From contig JACVVK020000165.1 of NCBI GenBank assembly GCA_018292915.2, positions 1,204,585-1,268,584 of the forward strand: a DNA stretch of 64,000 nt. The letters run 5' to 3'. The notes below the pieces were generated by a model. That model was not told the DNA's origin and did not search any database. It saw only the letters and a program-made list of their open reading frames with translations. Shown in pieces: positions 21,342-33,199 of the stretch (positions within the stretch are counted from its first letter, which is position 1; every line of letters begins with the position of its first letter). The position numbers and the translations under genes were made by a program. This DNA is from Batillaria attramentaria (lineage: Eukaryota > Mollusca > Gastropoda > Batillariidae).

Positions 21342-21817
21342 CCGGCCCCCGTAGTGTAGTGGTTAGCACTTCGGATTATGGACCGGGAGACCCGGGTTCG
21401 AATCCCAGCCGAGGCAAGCGGGATTTTTCCTACCTAGGTCGGCTCCTACCCAGAGCGGGTGTGCTATGGGCCCGATGGGGAGGCTGTTGCCACACAGCCG
21501 AGTATCACCCACTTCACGGGTGCGACTTTGGGGGTGCTTCCCTTAGTATGACACGTCTTATGATGTGGATGATTACACGGCCGGGCCTGGTTAATGCCGG
21601 GATATTTATGACAGGAAGCGTGGAATGCGGCCCTGTCTCGCAGTCCCAAACCACATGGACCTCCATAGCATCATCTTACTATCATCCTCATCTCCATCAT
21701 CATGCATAATAAAATTTGTCCCAGCTTCCGAGTCCTCCGTGGGTTTCACCCATGACCTGGGAGGAACACCACTGGAGCTGGCAAAGAGTTGGGGCAGCAA
21801 AAAAAAAAAAAAAAAAA
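21342..21817 (+). mobile_element. Full-length tRNA-derived SINE with target-site duplication
   Basis: Flanked by 'aatgtcacgctga' (21329-21341) and 'aatgtcacgttga' (21816-21828), a 13-bp target-site duplication with one change. The head has 'tagtgtagtggttagca' (A box) and 'ggttcgaatcc' (B box), resembling a tRNA-Val/Glu-type promoter. A 390-bp body and an A17 tail follow. All hallmarks of a retroposed SINE are present. Confidence 0.85.
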
Positions 21818-22183
21818 TGTCACGTTGAGTGTAAAACAGAAAACCAGGATAAGAATACATGTATAACTTATCCAACCAATCAGAAGGTGGTTACACACCA
21901 CACTAACTGACACAGATGATCAAGAACAAGGAATCTAGAATAGTTGAAAAAAGAGCATTTTCAGAATTAACAGAATTTTCTGGTATCCACAGAAGTCACT
22001 GGTATCCACAGAATCAATTTGTATCCGTTGAATTCACATATATATCCAAGTTTCGATTGGTATCCGATCGCCTACTACTCAGCCTAGAAAGGCTAAATAA
22101 CTTGACCACAAGTCAGGTAATACACCACGTCAGAAATTCTTCCTGGCGCAAGCAAAAACTATACTAGCACAACAAACACTCAC

Positions 22184-22184
<1 letters not shown>

Positions 22185-22220
<36 letters not shown>

Positions 22221-22423
22221 AAGTTGCGATTCTTTCAACTTCAACAATTTAAAAATGTTAACTACGGTTATTTGCTTCATGTTTTTTTTTGTGTGTGTGC
22301 GCAAAACACACAGAGAGAGAGATAGAGAGAGAGAGAGAGCAAGTTGCGATTCTTTCAACTTCAACAATTTAAAAATGTTAACTACGGTTATTTGCTTCAT
22401 GTTTTTTTGTGTGTGTGCGCAAA

Positions 22424-22463
<40 letters not shown>

Positions 22464-22542
22464 GCGATTCTTTCAACTTCAAGAATTTAAAAATGTTAAC
22501 TACGGTTATTTGCTTCATGTTTTTTTTGTGTGTGTGCGCAAA

Positions 22543-22590
<48 letters not shown>

Positions 22591-22680
22591 GCGATTCTTT
22601 CAACTTCAAGAATTTAAAAATGTTAACTACGGTTATTTGCTTCATGTTTTTTGTTGTTGTTGTTGTTGTTGTTTGTATGC

Positions 22681-22735
<55 letters not shown>
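22185..22735. repeat. Tandem repeat of about 120 bp with (GA)n
   Basis: Four to five units of 'gttgcgattctttcaact' followed by 'aatgttaactacggttat', a (GT)n/T run and (GA)n. Single related units are at 17970-18080, 60035-60145 and 60250-60385. Confidence 0.9.
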
Positions 22736-22736
<1 letters not shown>

Positions 22737-22840
22737 AAGTTCTTATGAAAGGGCATTAACGCGGTTGCCGGTTACGAAGAGTCGGGTGCTTTCCAGCGCC
22801 GGAGACGCGAACGGTCCTCCTGATGTGGGCTACGCATGCG

Positions 22841-23018
22841 ATGGCGAGCAACGTGAGCGTTTCGACCGGCAAAGATGTTCGCGATAAAATTAAATCAACG
22901 AAAGTTCCTGAACTGAAAAAATATCTGAAAGACAGGGGCGTGCGTTTTAGTGGCTACACAAAAGCGCAGCTTATCACTCTAGCCCTTGAAGCAGATCGGC
23001 AGTCGCTTCAACTGAGAG
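22841..23018 (+). CDS. SAP-motif first exon
   Basis: The frame from ATG 22841 runs 59 codons to a donor (AGAG followed by gtaggc). If read through it stops at 23050. It contains a SAP-type helix-extended-loop-helix: KVPELKKYLKDRGV, then GYTKAQLITLALEA. SAP motifs bind AT-rich DNA. 'aataaaag' at about 23125 could terminate a short transcript. It is probably part of the surrounding TIR element rather than a host gene. Confidence 0.5.
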
Positions 23019-23203
23019 GTAGGCGGTGTAAAGGTCAAGTCGACCTGTGACTTGTGGCTTGCCACTAATTCTTATTCAAGCACTTTGGCTGTTTATCAGT
23101 GCGAACTGAACTTTTACTTGGAAATAAAAGTCTTTCTTTCTTGATTTTCAATTCAATTCAATATAACTTTATTGTCTGTCGATGGCAGAAAATTTTCTTC
23201 TGG

Positions 23204-23249
<46 letters not shown>

Positions 23250-23345
23250 AATTTATCTAGACATATAAATCCATACATATTAAACACAGATCCTAAAGTA
23301 ATGTGTGATGTCCAAGTCTAATACTATGCAACTAAACTAAGAAAT

Positions 23346-23645
23346 CTAAACTAAAAGATGGCAAGGCATTCCATAACCATTGTGTTCAAACAATGTAGGT
23401 ACCGGGACAGAATTTGTCCGCTTGTACCCGACGAAATGGCGGCTGCACACGCTAGGCCACCGAGACGAGTCGACGTTCTGCCTTCGAATCGCTTTTATCC
23501 ACAAATTTCTTGAAACTTTTGAAGAAAAGGGCTCAAACTGAACGATATCACCATTAGGTAAGACCATCTCTGGGAATTTCTCCAGCTTATCTGATTTTCT
23601 CGAGCCATTTTGGCAGCCGATCGCAGCGCAGTGGTAGTGCGGCAT
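23346..23645 (-). CDS. THAP-domain ORF
   Basis: From the Met at 23645 (MPHYHCAAIGCQNG) the frame shows the complete THAP signature. CAAIGC is the first Cys pair, Trp of NLWIKAIRR follows, then CSRHF (CxxH) and the terminal VPTLF box. An upstream in-frame ATG at 23717 is possible. It ends at 23346, so only the DNA-binding domain (about 100 residues) is present. THAP domains occur in P-element-like and Kolobok transposases and in host regulators. The flanking TIR favours transposon origin. Confidence 0.7.
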   Translation of the reverse strand: MPHYHCAAIGCQNGSRKSDKLEKFPEMVLPNGDIVQFEPFSSKVSRNLWIKAIRRQNVDSSRWPSVCSRHFVGYKRTNSVPVPTLFEHNGYGMPCHLLV

Positions 23646-24238
23646 CGTGTGTGACTCGAGTAGCCCACATGCCGAGTCTATCAAGCCTAGTCTCGGTCCA
23701 AAATCGCGCACGTCCACGCATGTTCACGCGCTATAACGAGAATCGGCAACCGCGGTATTCCCACACTTGCTAATCATCATGACCCAGTTTACGTCAGTAG
23801 CGATGGCATGATAGCTACATGTTTATTTTATGTCAGTGACTTGAACCACTCATTCAGTCGTCAATATAAGTGGTCGTATTAGTTGTCATGATGCATGTAT
23901 TATCGGTTGTTAATAATATTATTACACAGAACGTACGGTAGACTGAGACAGCTTACTTTGTAGCGTGTTACAGCATCAGTGCTTGGTGTAACTTGGCGGT
24001 AACACTGTGCCCTACTGACACTCATATGACAGTGTGTAACTATTTGTAACAACAGCGAGCGCTAATACAGATACTAATATAACATTGCCACATTGCGGAC
24101 CGATGACAAAACACTATTGAAACAACGAAATCGCGAGCGACTTAACTGTAATGATAATAATTATAATAATGAATTATTATAGCAAAATTCTCGTACAGTG
24201 ACTCAATTCGTGCATTTCCGCATTTATCGTAGTACTAA

Positions 24239-24241
<3 letters not shown>

Positions 24242-24306
<65 letters not shown>
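24242..24306. repeat. (CA)n microsatellite
   Basis: 32 repeats. The counterpart in copy C is 60660-60709. Confidence 0.98.
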
Positions 24307-24307
<1 letters not shown>

Positions 24308-24627
24308 CATCAGCAGCTGAATCTGGGGGAGGTAAGCGGACCTAGTCGAAAGCCAGTCGGAATAGATACGTTTTCAAGTCAGAATTGAAACAATTTATGT
24401 CCGACACTGGGTCACTCAGACCGGCAGGTAGCGCGGCGTCCCTCAGTGAGTGACGGGGCAGCGAAGCTAAACGCGCGCTAGCCTACTGTCTGGAGATTTC
24501 GCTGAGAAACTTTCAACAGGTTTCCACTGAGAGGTAGAACGAAGAGTGCGTGCTATTTGGTGGACTGTGACGGAGTTTGAAAGGTAGGCCTTAATAATAC
24601 TGTATAATAATAACAAGAACACCAATA

Positions 24628-25003
24628 GGGTAATCTTGAAGAATAGTATACGAAATTCTGGGAGCTATTTGCACGCACTTTTTCAGGTGCTTTCGGTTCT
24701 GCTCGATGCAAAGAGACGTTAGACACTCTGACCTGCTCACTCTGACCTCTCCTTCCCCACCAACATGCACAAAATATCCTGAAATGACTGCCGACCGCAG
24801 CCGAGCAGTCATCTCCCAGCCATTTTGATTTCTGAGTGTCGTTTCTCCGGTCGTCAGGCGACACGCGAATAGGAAAGGGCCTGTGAATGAATGAATGTGC
24901 TTCGCCGTAAATTCATCGTGTACACTGACACAGAGCAGAGACACACATCTAACGTGCATGCAAATATCTCCCAGAATTTCATATACTATTCTTCAAGATT
25001 ACC
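24628..25003. mobile_element. 376-bp MITE with about 48-bp terminal inverted repeats
   Basis: 24628-24675 ('gggtaatcttgaagaata' onward) is matched in inverted orientation by 24956-25003 with few mismatches. The copy C counterpart has only (AAT)n at this place (60990-61035), so this is a copy-A insertion. The internal sequence has no recognisable protein. Confidence 0.75.
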
Positions 25004-25049
25004 CACTAATACTACTACACTACTACTACTACTAATAATAACAACTCAC

Positions 25050-25130
25050 CTGGCGTGGTGTTCCCACCTGTTTTGAGTCAATATGGCGGAGTGTAGTTGC
25101 CACAACAGACGAGATACTTCCTGGTTGTCA
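25050..25130 (-). promoter_or_regulatory. Probable untranslated first exon/promoter of gene copy A
   Basis: On the minus strand 'ctccgccatattgac' (25079-25091 on plus) is followed about 30 bp later by 'cacgccag' and gtgagttgt, a consensus donor. The CCGCCAT core resembles a YY1-type element common just downstream of animal transcription starts. The same arrangement is kept in front of copies B and C, and exon 1 of each gene has an acceptor 5 nt before its ATG. Confidence 0.45.
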
Positions 25131-25399
25131 AGTGCCAGCTTCATTACGTCAGTTTACATTCAAGAGCGTACGGTTCAGGGGGACACAAGCCTAGTCAAAC
25201 TGGCAAAAAAATGCAGTTGTTTCCCTTACACCGTATCTGTGACCTGGCGCCTGTTAGTGTATACAGTAGTTATGTCGTATAGAGCATCTTCACAAATTTG
25301 AAAACGTAGAATGTATAGTTTAGTTTCTGTAGAAATTTGACACCGGTATATTTTCTACGGTATGCTACCTCATTTATTAACATGTTAATTTTTTTCTTT

Positions 25400-25634
25400 C
25401 TTTTTATGTTGTTTCCATAGTAATGGAAACAACATCATAGGACGGGCTAAATTTTCCACGTTCATAGGCAAGCCTCTGTGTTACAAACGCACGTCACTGC
25501 TGATCTCCCGCAGCGACTATTTTGCAAGTGTAACCAAAGATCTTGGAAAGGTCTTTGGTGTAACTCTGACAATGACAAAACGTGCGTGACATGTATTGTG
25601 CAGCGAACGCACTTCTCCTCCGCCCTGAGTGCCG

Positions 25635-25712
<78 letters not shown>

Positions 25713-25910
25713 GTGTGTCCAGGCCTGTTTCTCTGAAAATACTCAACCGAATGGATTCAAATTTGGGAGCTCCAAATATATCAAACTTTGTGGTTAGAGG
25801 AACCGAGCGTTTGGCGATTTACTTAAGTGGTTAGGGAGTTATCGCCCTTTTGAGACAAGCTGGTTGTCTGGCGTTCACAGGCGTAATATTCATTTAAATC
25901 CCGCTTGCTC
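25400..25910 (+). repeat. Dispersed repeat with hairpin end, plus orientation
   Basis: Inverted relative to 5860-6312. It starts with the hairpin 'atgttgtttccat', agta, complementary arm (25406-25435) followed by 'catag' and 'gacgggct', and contains 'agttatcgcccttttgag'. A (GT)n tract at 25637-25704 interrupts it. Copy C keeps only the hairpin end (61387-61560). Confidence 0.65.
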
Positions 25911-25984
25911 ACTCAATAGCATAGTAGAGTGAGAGAACACCACACAGGTCTCAATGGAGCACATGCACAAACGCTCGCGCGAGT

Positions 25985-25995
25985 CTGTGTGTGTG

Positions 25996-26047
<52 letters not shown>

Positions 26048-26112
26048 TGTGTGTGCGCGTCCGCGCGCGCGTGTATGTCTGTCAGTGTGTGTCTGTGTGC
26101 GCGCGCGCGCAG
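25985..26112. repeat. (GTGC)n/(GC)n alternating tract
   Basis: Long alternating purine-pyrimidine run with (GTGC)n and (GC)n segments, a sequence class able to adopt Z-DNA. Confidence 0.9.
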
Positions 26113-26159
26113 CAGACATAACACAGTGAGAAAACGTTCGCCGCGCAGTAAGGGGTCGG

Positions 26160-26452
26160 GCAGAAAACAGTGGGGACGATGGGGAAGAGCCGATTGATGA
26201 GAACGAGTGCAATTGTGGGAGATGCGTGTTTGACAAGTGAAGCAGCAACATCGTTCGCAAAAGCCGGGGTAAAATGATCTCCACAAACGAGGTCTCGATT
26301 GTTCCATGCGTATTCCTGCACTCGGCGGGGCAAGCGAACCGTTCTTCAAGGTCTCCAACCATTTCGCACACAACCTCCGTTTTTCCTTTGATTTGTTTAG
26401 ATTCGGAAATTCAAAAAAGCTTTTGTGGCTTCCATCTGCATTCTTACACGTG
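26160..26452 (-). pseudogene. THAP-domain relic, frameshifted
   Basis: Read on minus from 26452: TCKNADGSHKSFFEFPN, then RRLCAKWLETLKN; after a one-base shift, NRDLVCGDHFTPAF and LFPIVPTVF. These are the first Cys, FP, Trp, CxxH and VPT[IV]F landmarks of a THAP finger in correct order. The shift near 26330 makes it a relic. Copy C lacks this region. Confidence 0.55.
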
Positions 26453-26469
26453 CCTTGTTTGCTGAAACA

Positions 26470-26990
26470 ACCAAACGCTTAGCACTGTGGCATCTCGAAC
26501 ACGAAATAATACTCTGGAACAACCCGCTCAAAGCGGGCACTGCCGACAGTGGTGGTGGAGTGACGTCACCGTCAGCACCTTTCCCGTCTCATTCGCGAAA
26601 GAGCGCGGCAACATGGCGCAGCCCAGGAACCGAAAGCAGAGGGTGTTTTCGGCACATTTTTGAGTAAATGGTACTTTGTTCACAAAAACGTTTGCTGTCT
26701 AACAGCTTAGGACCTCAATATCTGTCATTTAAACCCAGTAGTGCTCTAGACTTGCCGTACCCTTTAAATGTACTGAGCCGGTATTAATTCGATCTGTACA
26801 CGCAGCAGCAACACTTCAATTTTCATCGGGCTGCTTTCATTGCAAAGTGATTACGTCAAATGCATTATGCGTCATCCCAGTGAGAAAAAAAAAACGTCAT
26901 AGATTTCAAAGAAAACAACTTGACCTCTCACTTCCCAAACCAAGATTGGTCTGACAAGCCCGGTCAGTTGTTTCCATTCCATTCGCGCGC
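26470..26990. other. Unassigned non-coding stretch
   Basis: No gene or clear repeat recognised. Confidence 0.4.
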
Positions 26991-26991
26991 G

Positions 26992-26992
26992 C

Positions 26993-27068
<76 letters not shown>
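26992..27068. repeat. (GT)n microsatellite
   Basis: About 37 repeats. The right flank 'aacagaaaacc.caggcaac' is the same as that of the single (GT)n in copy C at 61582-61650. Confidence 0.98.
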
Positions 27069-27070
<2 letters not shown>

Positions 27071-27757
27071 CAGAAAACCTCAGGCAACATTCGTCATTCA
27101 GAAGACTGCGTTAAAAATTTTCACTAGATATTTCTTCTGCTGAGTTCGGCAGGATTTATTTTAAATAAGAAGGAAAGATAATAAATCAGTAAATGAAAGT
27201 GCTTTCTGCCTAAAAAAAAATACAGGCATAGACACAAATATGGGTGATTGGTTTGAATCCATTCAAAAATTGGAACTTTCTTTGTGTATAATTTGCAAGA
27301 AAATATAAACAGTAGAAGGAAAAAAGGGGGTACACCATGCAGTCCCAATAATCGCTGTATAATATGGAATATTTAAAAGTATGAAAAGTAGAATTCGGCA
27401 AAAACTTTGTGAGAGCACCTCTCGGAAAAGAGAATTTCGGAATGCTCAACAAAGACAACCGGTGAAGATACATTTTTCATCTTTAAAAAAAAAATTCAAA
27501 AATGTCAAGTTTAGCAGAACTTATTCTTACATGTCATACATACAGTCGACAAGCAATTAATACCTCAGTCACAAATTAAAGAATAGAAACAGCTAGCTGT
27601 ATAGATAAGAATGTATGTTTTTCTATAAATGTTCCTTCGACAAAAATCACTGTCCTTTCTAGTGTTTCTCTGTGACAGCACACAAAAGAGACTTCAAGTG
27701 AATGAAGATATACTTCCATATATCAGCCAGTGTCCTGGGTCACCCAGTAGCATTCCA

Positions 27758-27951
27758 TTAGGCATGTTTAGTAGGACTTCGTAAGGGGGACTTCGGTGAG
27801 CAGCGTAACATATTTACATGTAAATTAGGCTCACAGGGCAGAGGCCGCGAGCGCTAACGGGCTGCAATTAGCTAATGGTTCCCCTAATTTACATGTAAAT
27901 GGGTTACGCTGCTCACCGAGGTCCTTACGAAGTCCTACTAAACATGCCTAA
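27758..27951. mobile_element. 194-bp foldback MITE
   Basis: Arms of about 75 bp: 'ttaggcatgtttagtagg' at the left and its complement ending 'catgcctaa' at the right. The arms share the core 'tttacatgtaaattagg', and a short central segment separates them. The same element is in copy C at 62371-62565, so it predates the A/C duplication. Confidence 0.8.
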
Positions 27952-27959
27952 TATGTTAT

Positions 27960-28720
27960 TAATTAGTCGTCATATAGCACATCAGCGAAATCAATTGAAT
28001 GAAAAAAAAAAAAAACGTGATGGAAACCCACACAAGGGGGGGGGGGGGGGGGCAAGGGGTGATTGGAGGTACATGTTGGTGATGTTGGTATCACCGAAAA
28101 GCGCTTTCTTTTGGTAGAAACATTTTTTTTTCTGTAGTATCGTGTTGATGAGACATATGTTTGTTAAAAACTTGCTGTTGAAAAAGGGCCATCTTGGGAT
28201 ATGGACGGCAAAGTGTGAAATGGTTATTCTGCCGACACAGCGTTAAACGTGGTCTTAGGTCAGTTCAGCTTTGAAACTTTCGCCAAAGTTATTTAAGGGC
28301 TCGAAAATAGAAAAAATCCCCAAATCACTAGAATTGACCCCCCCCCCCCCCAAGACCCCCCTCCCCCCGCCTCCAACCAAATTTTTTATTGTTGTTTTTC
28401 TGTTTTATTTTGTTTTTGTTGTGTTGTTGTCATGTTGTTGTTGTTGTTGTTGTTGTTTTTCAAAAGTGCCTGGGCGATTTTGTCCCCCCCCCCCCCTCCC
28501 CCTGTCGTGGGCTGCCATCACATAATTATTTCAATGACAGTCAGTCATGTCATGGAGTGAAATAGTTCAGCTACTGGCATACCCAATAAATCTTCAAAAA
28601 TATTACTTTGCCGGCATATATACTACTACATTTGCTTTAAAAAAAAAAAAAACAATAAAAAAAACAGCATTGCTCCTACGTGGTTGGAAAAAAACCCCGC
28701 AGTTTTTATAGTTGTTCGTA
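27960..28720. other. Intergenic stretch A-B with homopolymers
   Basis: Contains poly-G (28037-28052), poly-C (28330-28350, 28486-28500) and (TTG)n (28385-28460). It is shared with 62575-63285. No gene seen. Confidence 0.5.
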
Positions 28721-29080
28721 CGTTGAAGTATTTATACTGTAGTTGCGTACAAGTGAATTTCCATTGTCTAGTGTTTTAAGTTTTGATGTTCTATTGGATT
28801 GAAGCCCTTAGTTGCGGACATATGAATTTACATCGTCCCGTGTTTTAAGTTTTGTTGTTCTCTAGGGTTGACGTCCCCAGTTACGGACAATTGAATTTAC
28901 ATCGTCCCATGTTCTAAGCGTTTATGTTCTATTGGGTTGAAGCATCTATAGTTGCGGACATTTGATTTTCCCTTGTCCAGCGTTACAAGCTTTGATGTTC
29001 TATATGATTGAAGTCCTCAGTTGCGGTCAAGTGAATTTCCATCATCCCGTGTTCTGTTTTGATGTTCTGTTGGGTTGAAC
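28720..29080. repeat. Tandem repeat of about 70 bp, five units
   Basis: Diverged units marked by 'ttgcggacatatgaattt'-type and 'gttttgatgttctattgg'-type segments, starting near 28722, 28797, 28867, 28937 and 29007. The counterpart is 63290-63645. Confidence 0.85.
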
Positions 29081-29559
29081 AACAACAACAACGATTTGAA
29101 CTGCAGTTCGTGTGGTGTCACAGTGTGAGTGGGAATGAATGCTGTGTAACAAACGTTATGATGTGGAAACACAGACACACAGCAATGTGTGTATTTTTCA
29201 TAACAACGGACAGACATGAAACCAGTGACAAGACAGAATCATACAAGAAATCTTTTCCACAACAAACACTCAAGTCAGAATTTGGTTCAGTTTCCAAAGT
29301 GTTATTGAAATTAGATTTTCAAAAAGTATCTGTATACCATGTAACAACGAGACACTGAAAATAAAAACAATCCGTTTGATTTGTTATGGGGTAAGAAAAA
29401 TGACCCTCCCCGGCTCTTCCCCCCCCCCCCACTCACCCCCCCCCCCCCCCACTCACCCCCCCCCCCCCCCCATTCACCCTATCCACCACCATTCATAATA
29501 TGATGAAATACCACGAACACAAGGGCCCTAGCTGATCATCAAAACGATAAACATTACTG

Positions 29560-30014
29560 AGAATGTATCAACATAATCTATCAACATAATCTTTCAACAT
29601 ACTCTATCAACATAATCTATCAACATAATCTATCAAAGTAGTCTATCAACATAACTTATAAACATATCCTATCAACATGATCTATCAACATGATCTATCA
29701 ACATTATCATCAAACATAATCTATCAACATTATTTATCAAAATAGTCCATCAACATAAATTATCAGAATAATCTATCAACATTATCTATCGGCATGATTT
29801 ATATACATAATCTATCAACATAATTTATCAACATGATCTATCAACACCATTTAAGAACAATATCTTTCAACAATATCTATCAACATCATGTATCAACATA
29901 GCCTATCAACATAGCCTATCAACATCATCTATCAACATCATCTATCAACATCATCTATCAACATAACCTATCAACATAACCTGTCAACACAGTCTATCAA
30001 CATAATCTATCAAA
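29560..30014. repeat. 13-bp minisatellite, copy B (degenerate)
   Basis: About 35 units with many substitutions, against the homogeneous long array of copy A. Confidence 0.9.
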
Positions 30015-30237
30015 ACAGCTAAAGTCGAACATTGAACAAATCAACCAAAACGCACACTGCGACAAACTTGAAATTTAAAATACTACATTTCCTACTATTT
30101 GATCTTTTTTTCTGAAGTTCACAGCATTTACAATACTTATGACATTTACAATAATAACAATATAGCATTCTCATTGCTTACAATATCCACGGTAGTCATA
30201 AAACAGTTAAACAGTTACAGTTTGTTGTTTTTTTACA

Positions 30238-30415
30238 TTGTTTTGTACAGTATTTACCATGTTTGAACAGCATTTACAATGTTTGTACAATATATTTACA
30301 ATGTTTGTACAGTATTTACAATGTTTCTACAATATTTACAATGTTTGTACAGTATTTACAATGTTTGTGCAGTATTTACAATGTTTGTACAGTACAGTAC
30401 AGTACAGTACAGTAT
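30238..30415. repeat. 20-bp minisatellite, copy B
   Basis: About eight units ending in a (GTACA)-like run. Confidence 0.9.
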
Positions 30416-30589
30416 TTCCACTCCATAAAGCAACGACAGTACAGTGTATGGGATGACAGTTGCTAGTTTGTGGAAGATGTCTTCTCTGATCACAAACAGT
30501 CTCTATCGCCATGTTTGTCTTTCCACCAACTGTCTTCAAGGTTTTAATTACCAAGTCAGACTGGGCCATCTCATAATATCACAAGCATA

Positions 30590-31600
<1,011 letters not shown>

Positions 31601-31882
31601 GTTTACCTTTCTCAACGTCACTATGACGTCACGACGAGGACCGTTAGAATGGCGAAACCGGCGCGGATGTTTAGCGCGTCACGAGGGGGATCAGACTAGA
31701 GCAGAATACAAAGCGAATGTTGTGAGGAGCTACGACAACGACAACTTTAACGGTCAAAACGATCGGGAGGGAAACGGGAAAGGGTGGAGCGGGAAGGGGA
31801 GGGAGGGAGGGATTAAGCGTGTTTGGGTTGTGCATCATCATCATCATCATCATCATCATGACTAGTGACAGGGCTGGAGGGA

Positions 31883-32199
31883 TCAAGTAAGTTCACCAAC
31901 ATACACAACGAGTGATGTAGAGCGGGACAAGAGTCTCAGTCTGTCTGTAGCATCACCACCATCATCCCATTCCCCCACGACAACAACGACCCTCCTCTCG
32001 AGCCCTGTCACAACCCACCTGTCTGTCACCATGATCGTGTCCTTCATGGTGACAGCCACGTCCCTGATGGCAGCTTCATCATCACCTGACGTCACCACCT
32101 GTACGGGCAGGCCGCGCGCACGGAGTCTGCTGACCACAGGTAGGTCGTCACGTGGTCCATAACACAGGATGACGGTGTCCCGGTACTGCAGTTCCTGAC
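31883..32199 (-). CDS. Copy B exon 7: helicase C-terminal motifs and stop
   Basis: 317 nt. It encodes RDTVILCYGPRD, LPVVSRLRARGLPVQVVTS, IRDVAVTMKDTIMVTD, GLERRVVVVVGE (motif V-like) and RLRLLSRSTSLVVYVG (motif VI-like), then a stop three residues later. The acidic/Gly loop between the last two motifs is hypervariable between copies. Confidence 0.8.
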
Positions 32200-33131
32200 C
32201 TGGTGACACGACAACCACAACAACGGCTTATACACATCGTCTGCTGGTAGTGGTGGTGGTGGTGTAGTTGTGGTAGTCGTAGTCGTATCAACCGACCTAA
32301 CGCTAGCGAGTGTGTGAGCGATGACGTCATGCAAACAACAAACGGTTATCCGCTGTGTGGAAAGTGAGTGAGCGAGAGAAAATCGAGCAAGAGAGCGATA
32401 GAGTGAGTGAGTGAATGAATGAACGAATGAAAGGGAACGAGCGAGCAGGACAGATCTAAACTCGGTGAGTGAGTGAACGAGTGAGTGAGTGGTACACGTG
32501 ACACATACCCGACTGACCCACCCGCAGCTCCACCAGTAAGTTGACGATGTTGTCCGCACAACGTTTACACTTCTCTGGCAGGATCCCTGTGTGACCAGGT
32601 AATGGTGTGATGTCACCAGACTCCCGTGTCCAGTGCTGTAACCACCTGACCTTGGGGCCGTCTGTCGGGGCGGGGGTGGCGCTGCTGCTGTACCCCAGGA
32701 CTTTCTGACCATCAATATGACGTGACTTCTCTATTTCTTGGACAACTGCGGGAGGACAGCGAAGTGGGCGGGTGAGGGTTTCCACAGAAACACACGGCGG
32801 TACCCGGACACGGTCCACTGCCGCTGCCCACAGGTGTAGGGAGGGAACACGGTTTGACAGGTGAGTGACGAACTCGGAGAACCTGCCGCTAGTGTTGTAC
32901 CCGCCACTGTTACAGAGAATGGAGAGGGAGACAGTCAGTCAGGGTGTTGGCAGTGACGTCATACTTGTCGGTTTTAGGTGGCTGTTAATGACGTTATTTT
33001 GGCTTTGCTCTGTCCTTGGTCATGTGTGACGTCATAACACAGTATTTGTCGTCATCAGTAGGTAAACATCTCTCTTTATGCTCTTTCTCTCTCCCGCTCT
33101 GTATGGATGCGTGCATGTGTGTGAGCGTGCG

Positions 33132-33199
<68 letters not shown>

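Larger units (their letters stand above)
22757..23756. mobile_element. 1.0-kb TIR element with inward-facing SAP and THAP exons
   Basis: Left end 'cgcggttgccggtt' (22760-22773) is matched by 'aatcggcaaccgcg' (23741-23754), an inverted repeat. 'tgtgggctac' recurs inside both ends. Each end is followed by an inward-reading putative first exon: SAP on plus, THAP on minus. The centre holds an AATAAA signal, a truncated retrotransposon tail and (CA)n. The corresponding place in copy C has no such element. It looks like an internally deleted two-gene DNA transposon. Confidence 0.6.
905..29080. other. Tandem segmental unit A
   Basis: First of three consecutive homologous units. It begins with the block 'gatttgaactgcag', followed by sequence that recurs almost unchanged at 29090, 48628 and 63655. 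Shared landmarks in order are the 13-bp minisatellite, the 20-bp minisatellite, the gene 3' flank, seven coding exons on the minus strand, the G/T-rich tract and the 5' flank. The unit is long (about 28 kb) because it carries several insertions missing from B and C, notably 2663-6312, 11818-13412, 18076-21175 and 22757-23756. Confidence 0.85.

Noticed and set aside
25582..25834. Val-Cys or His-Thr repeat ORFs at (GT)n/(CA)n tracts throughout the window
   Set aside because: Dinucleotide repeats have no stops in any frame; no conserved flanks.
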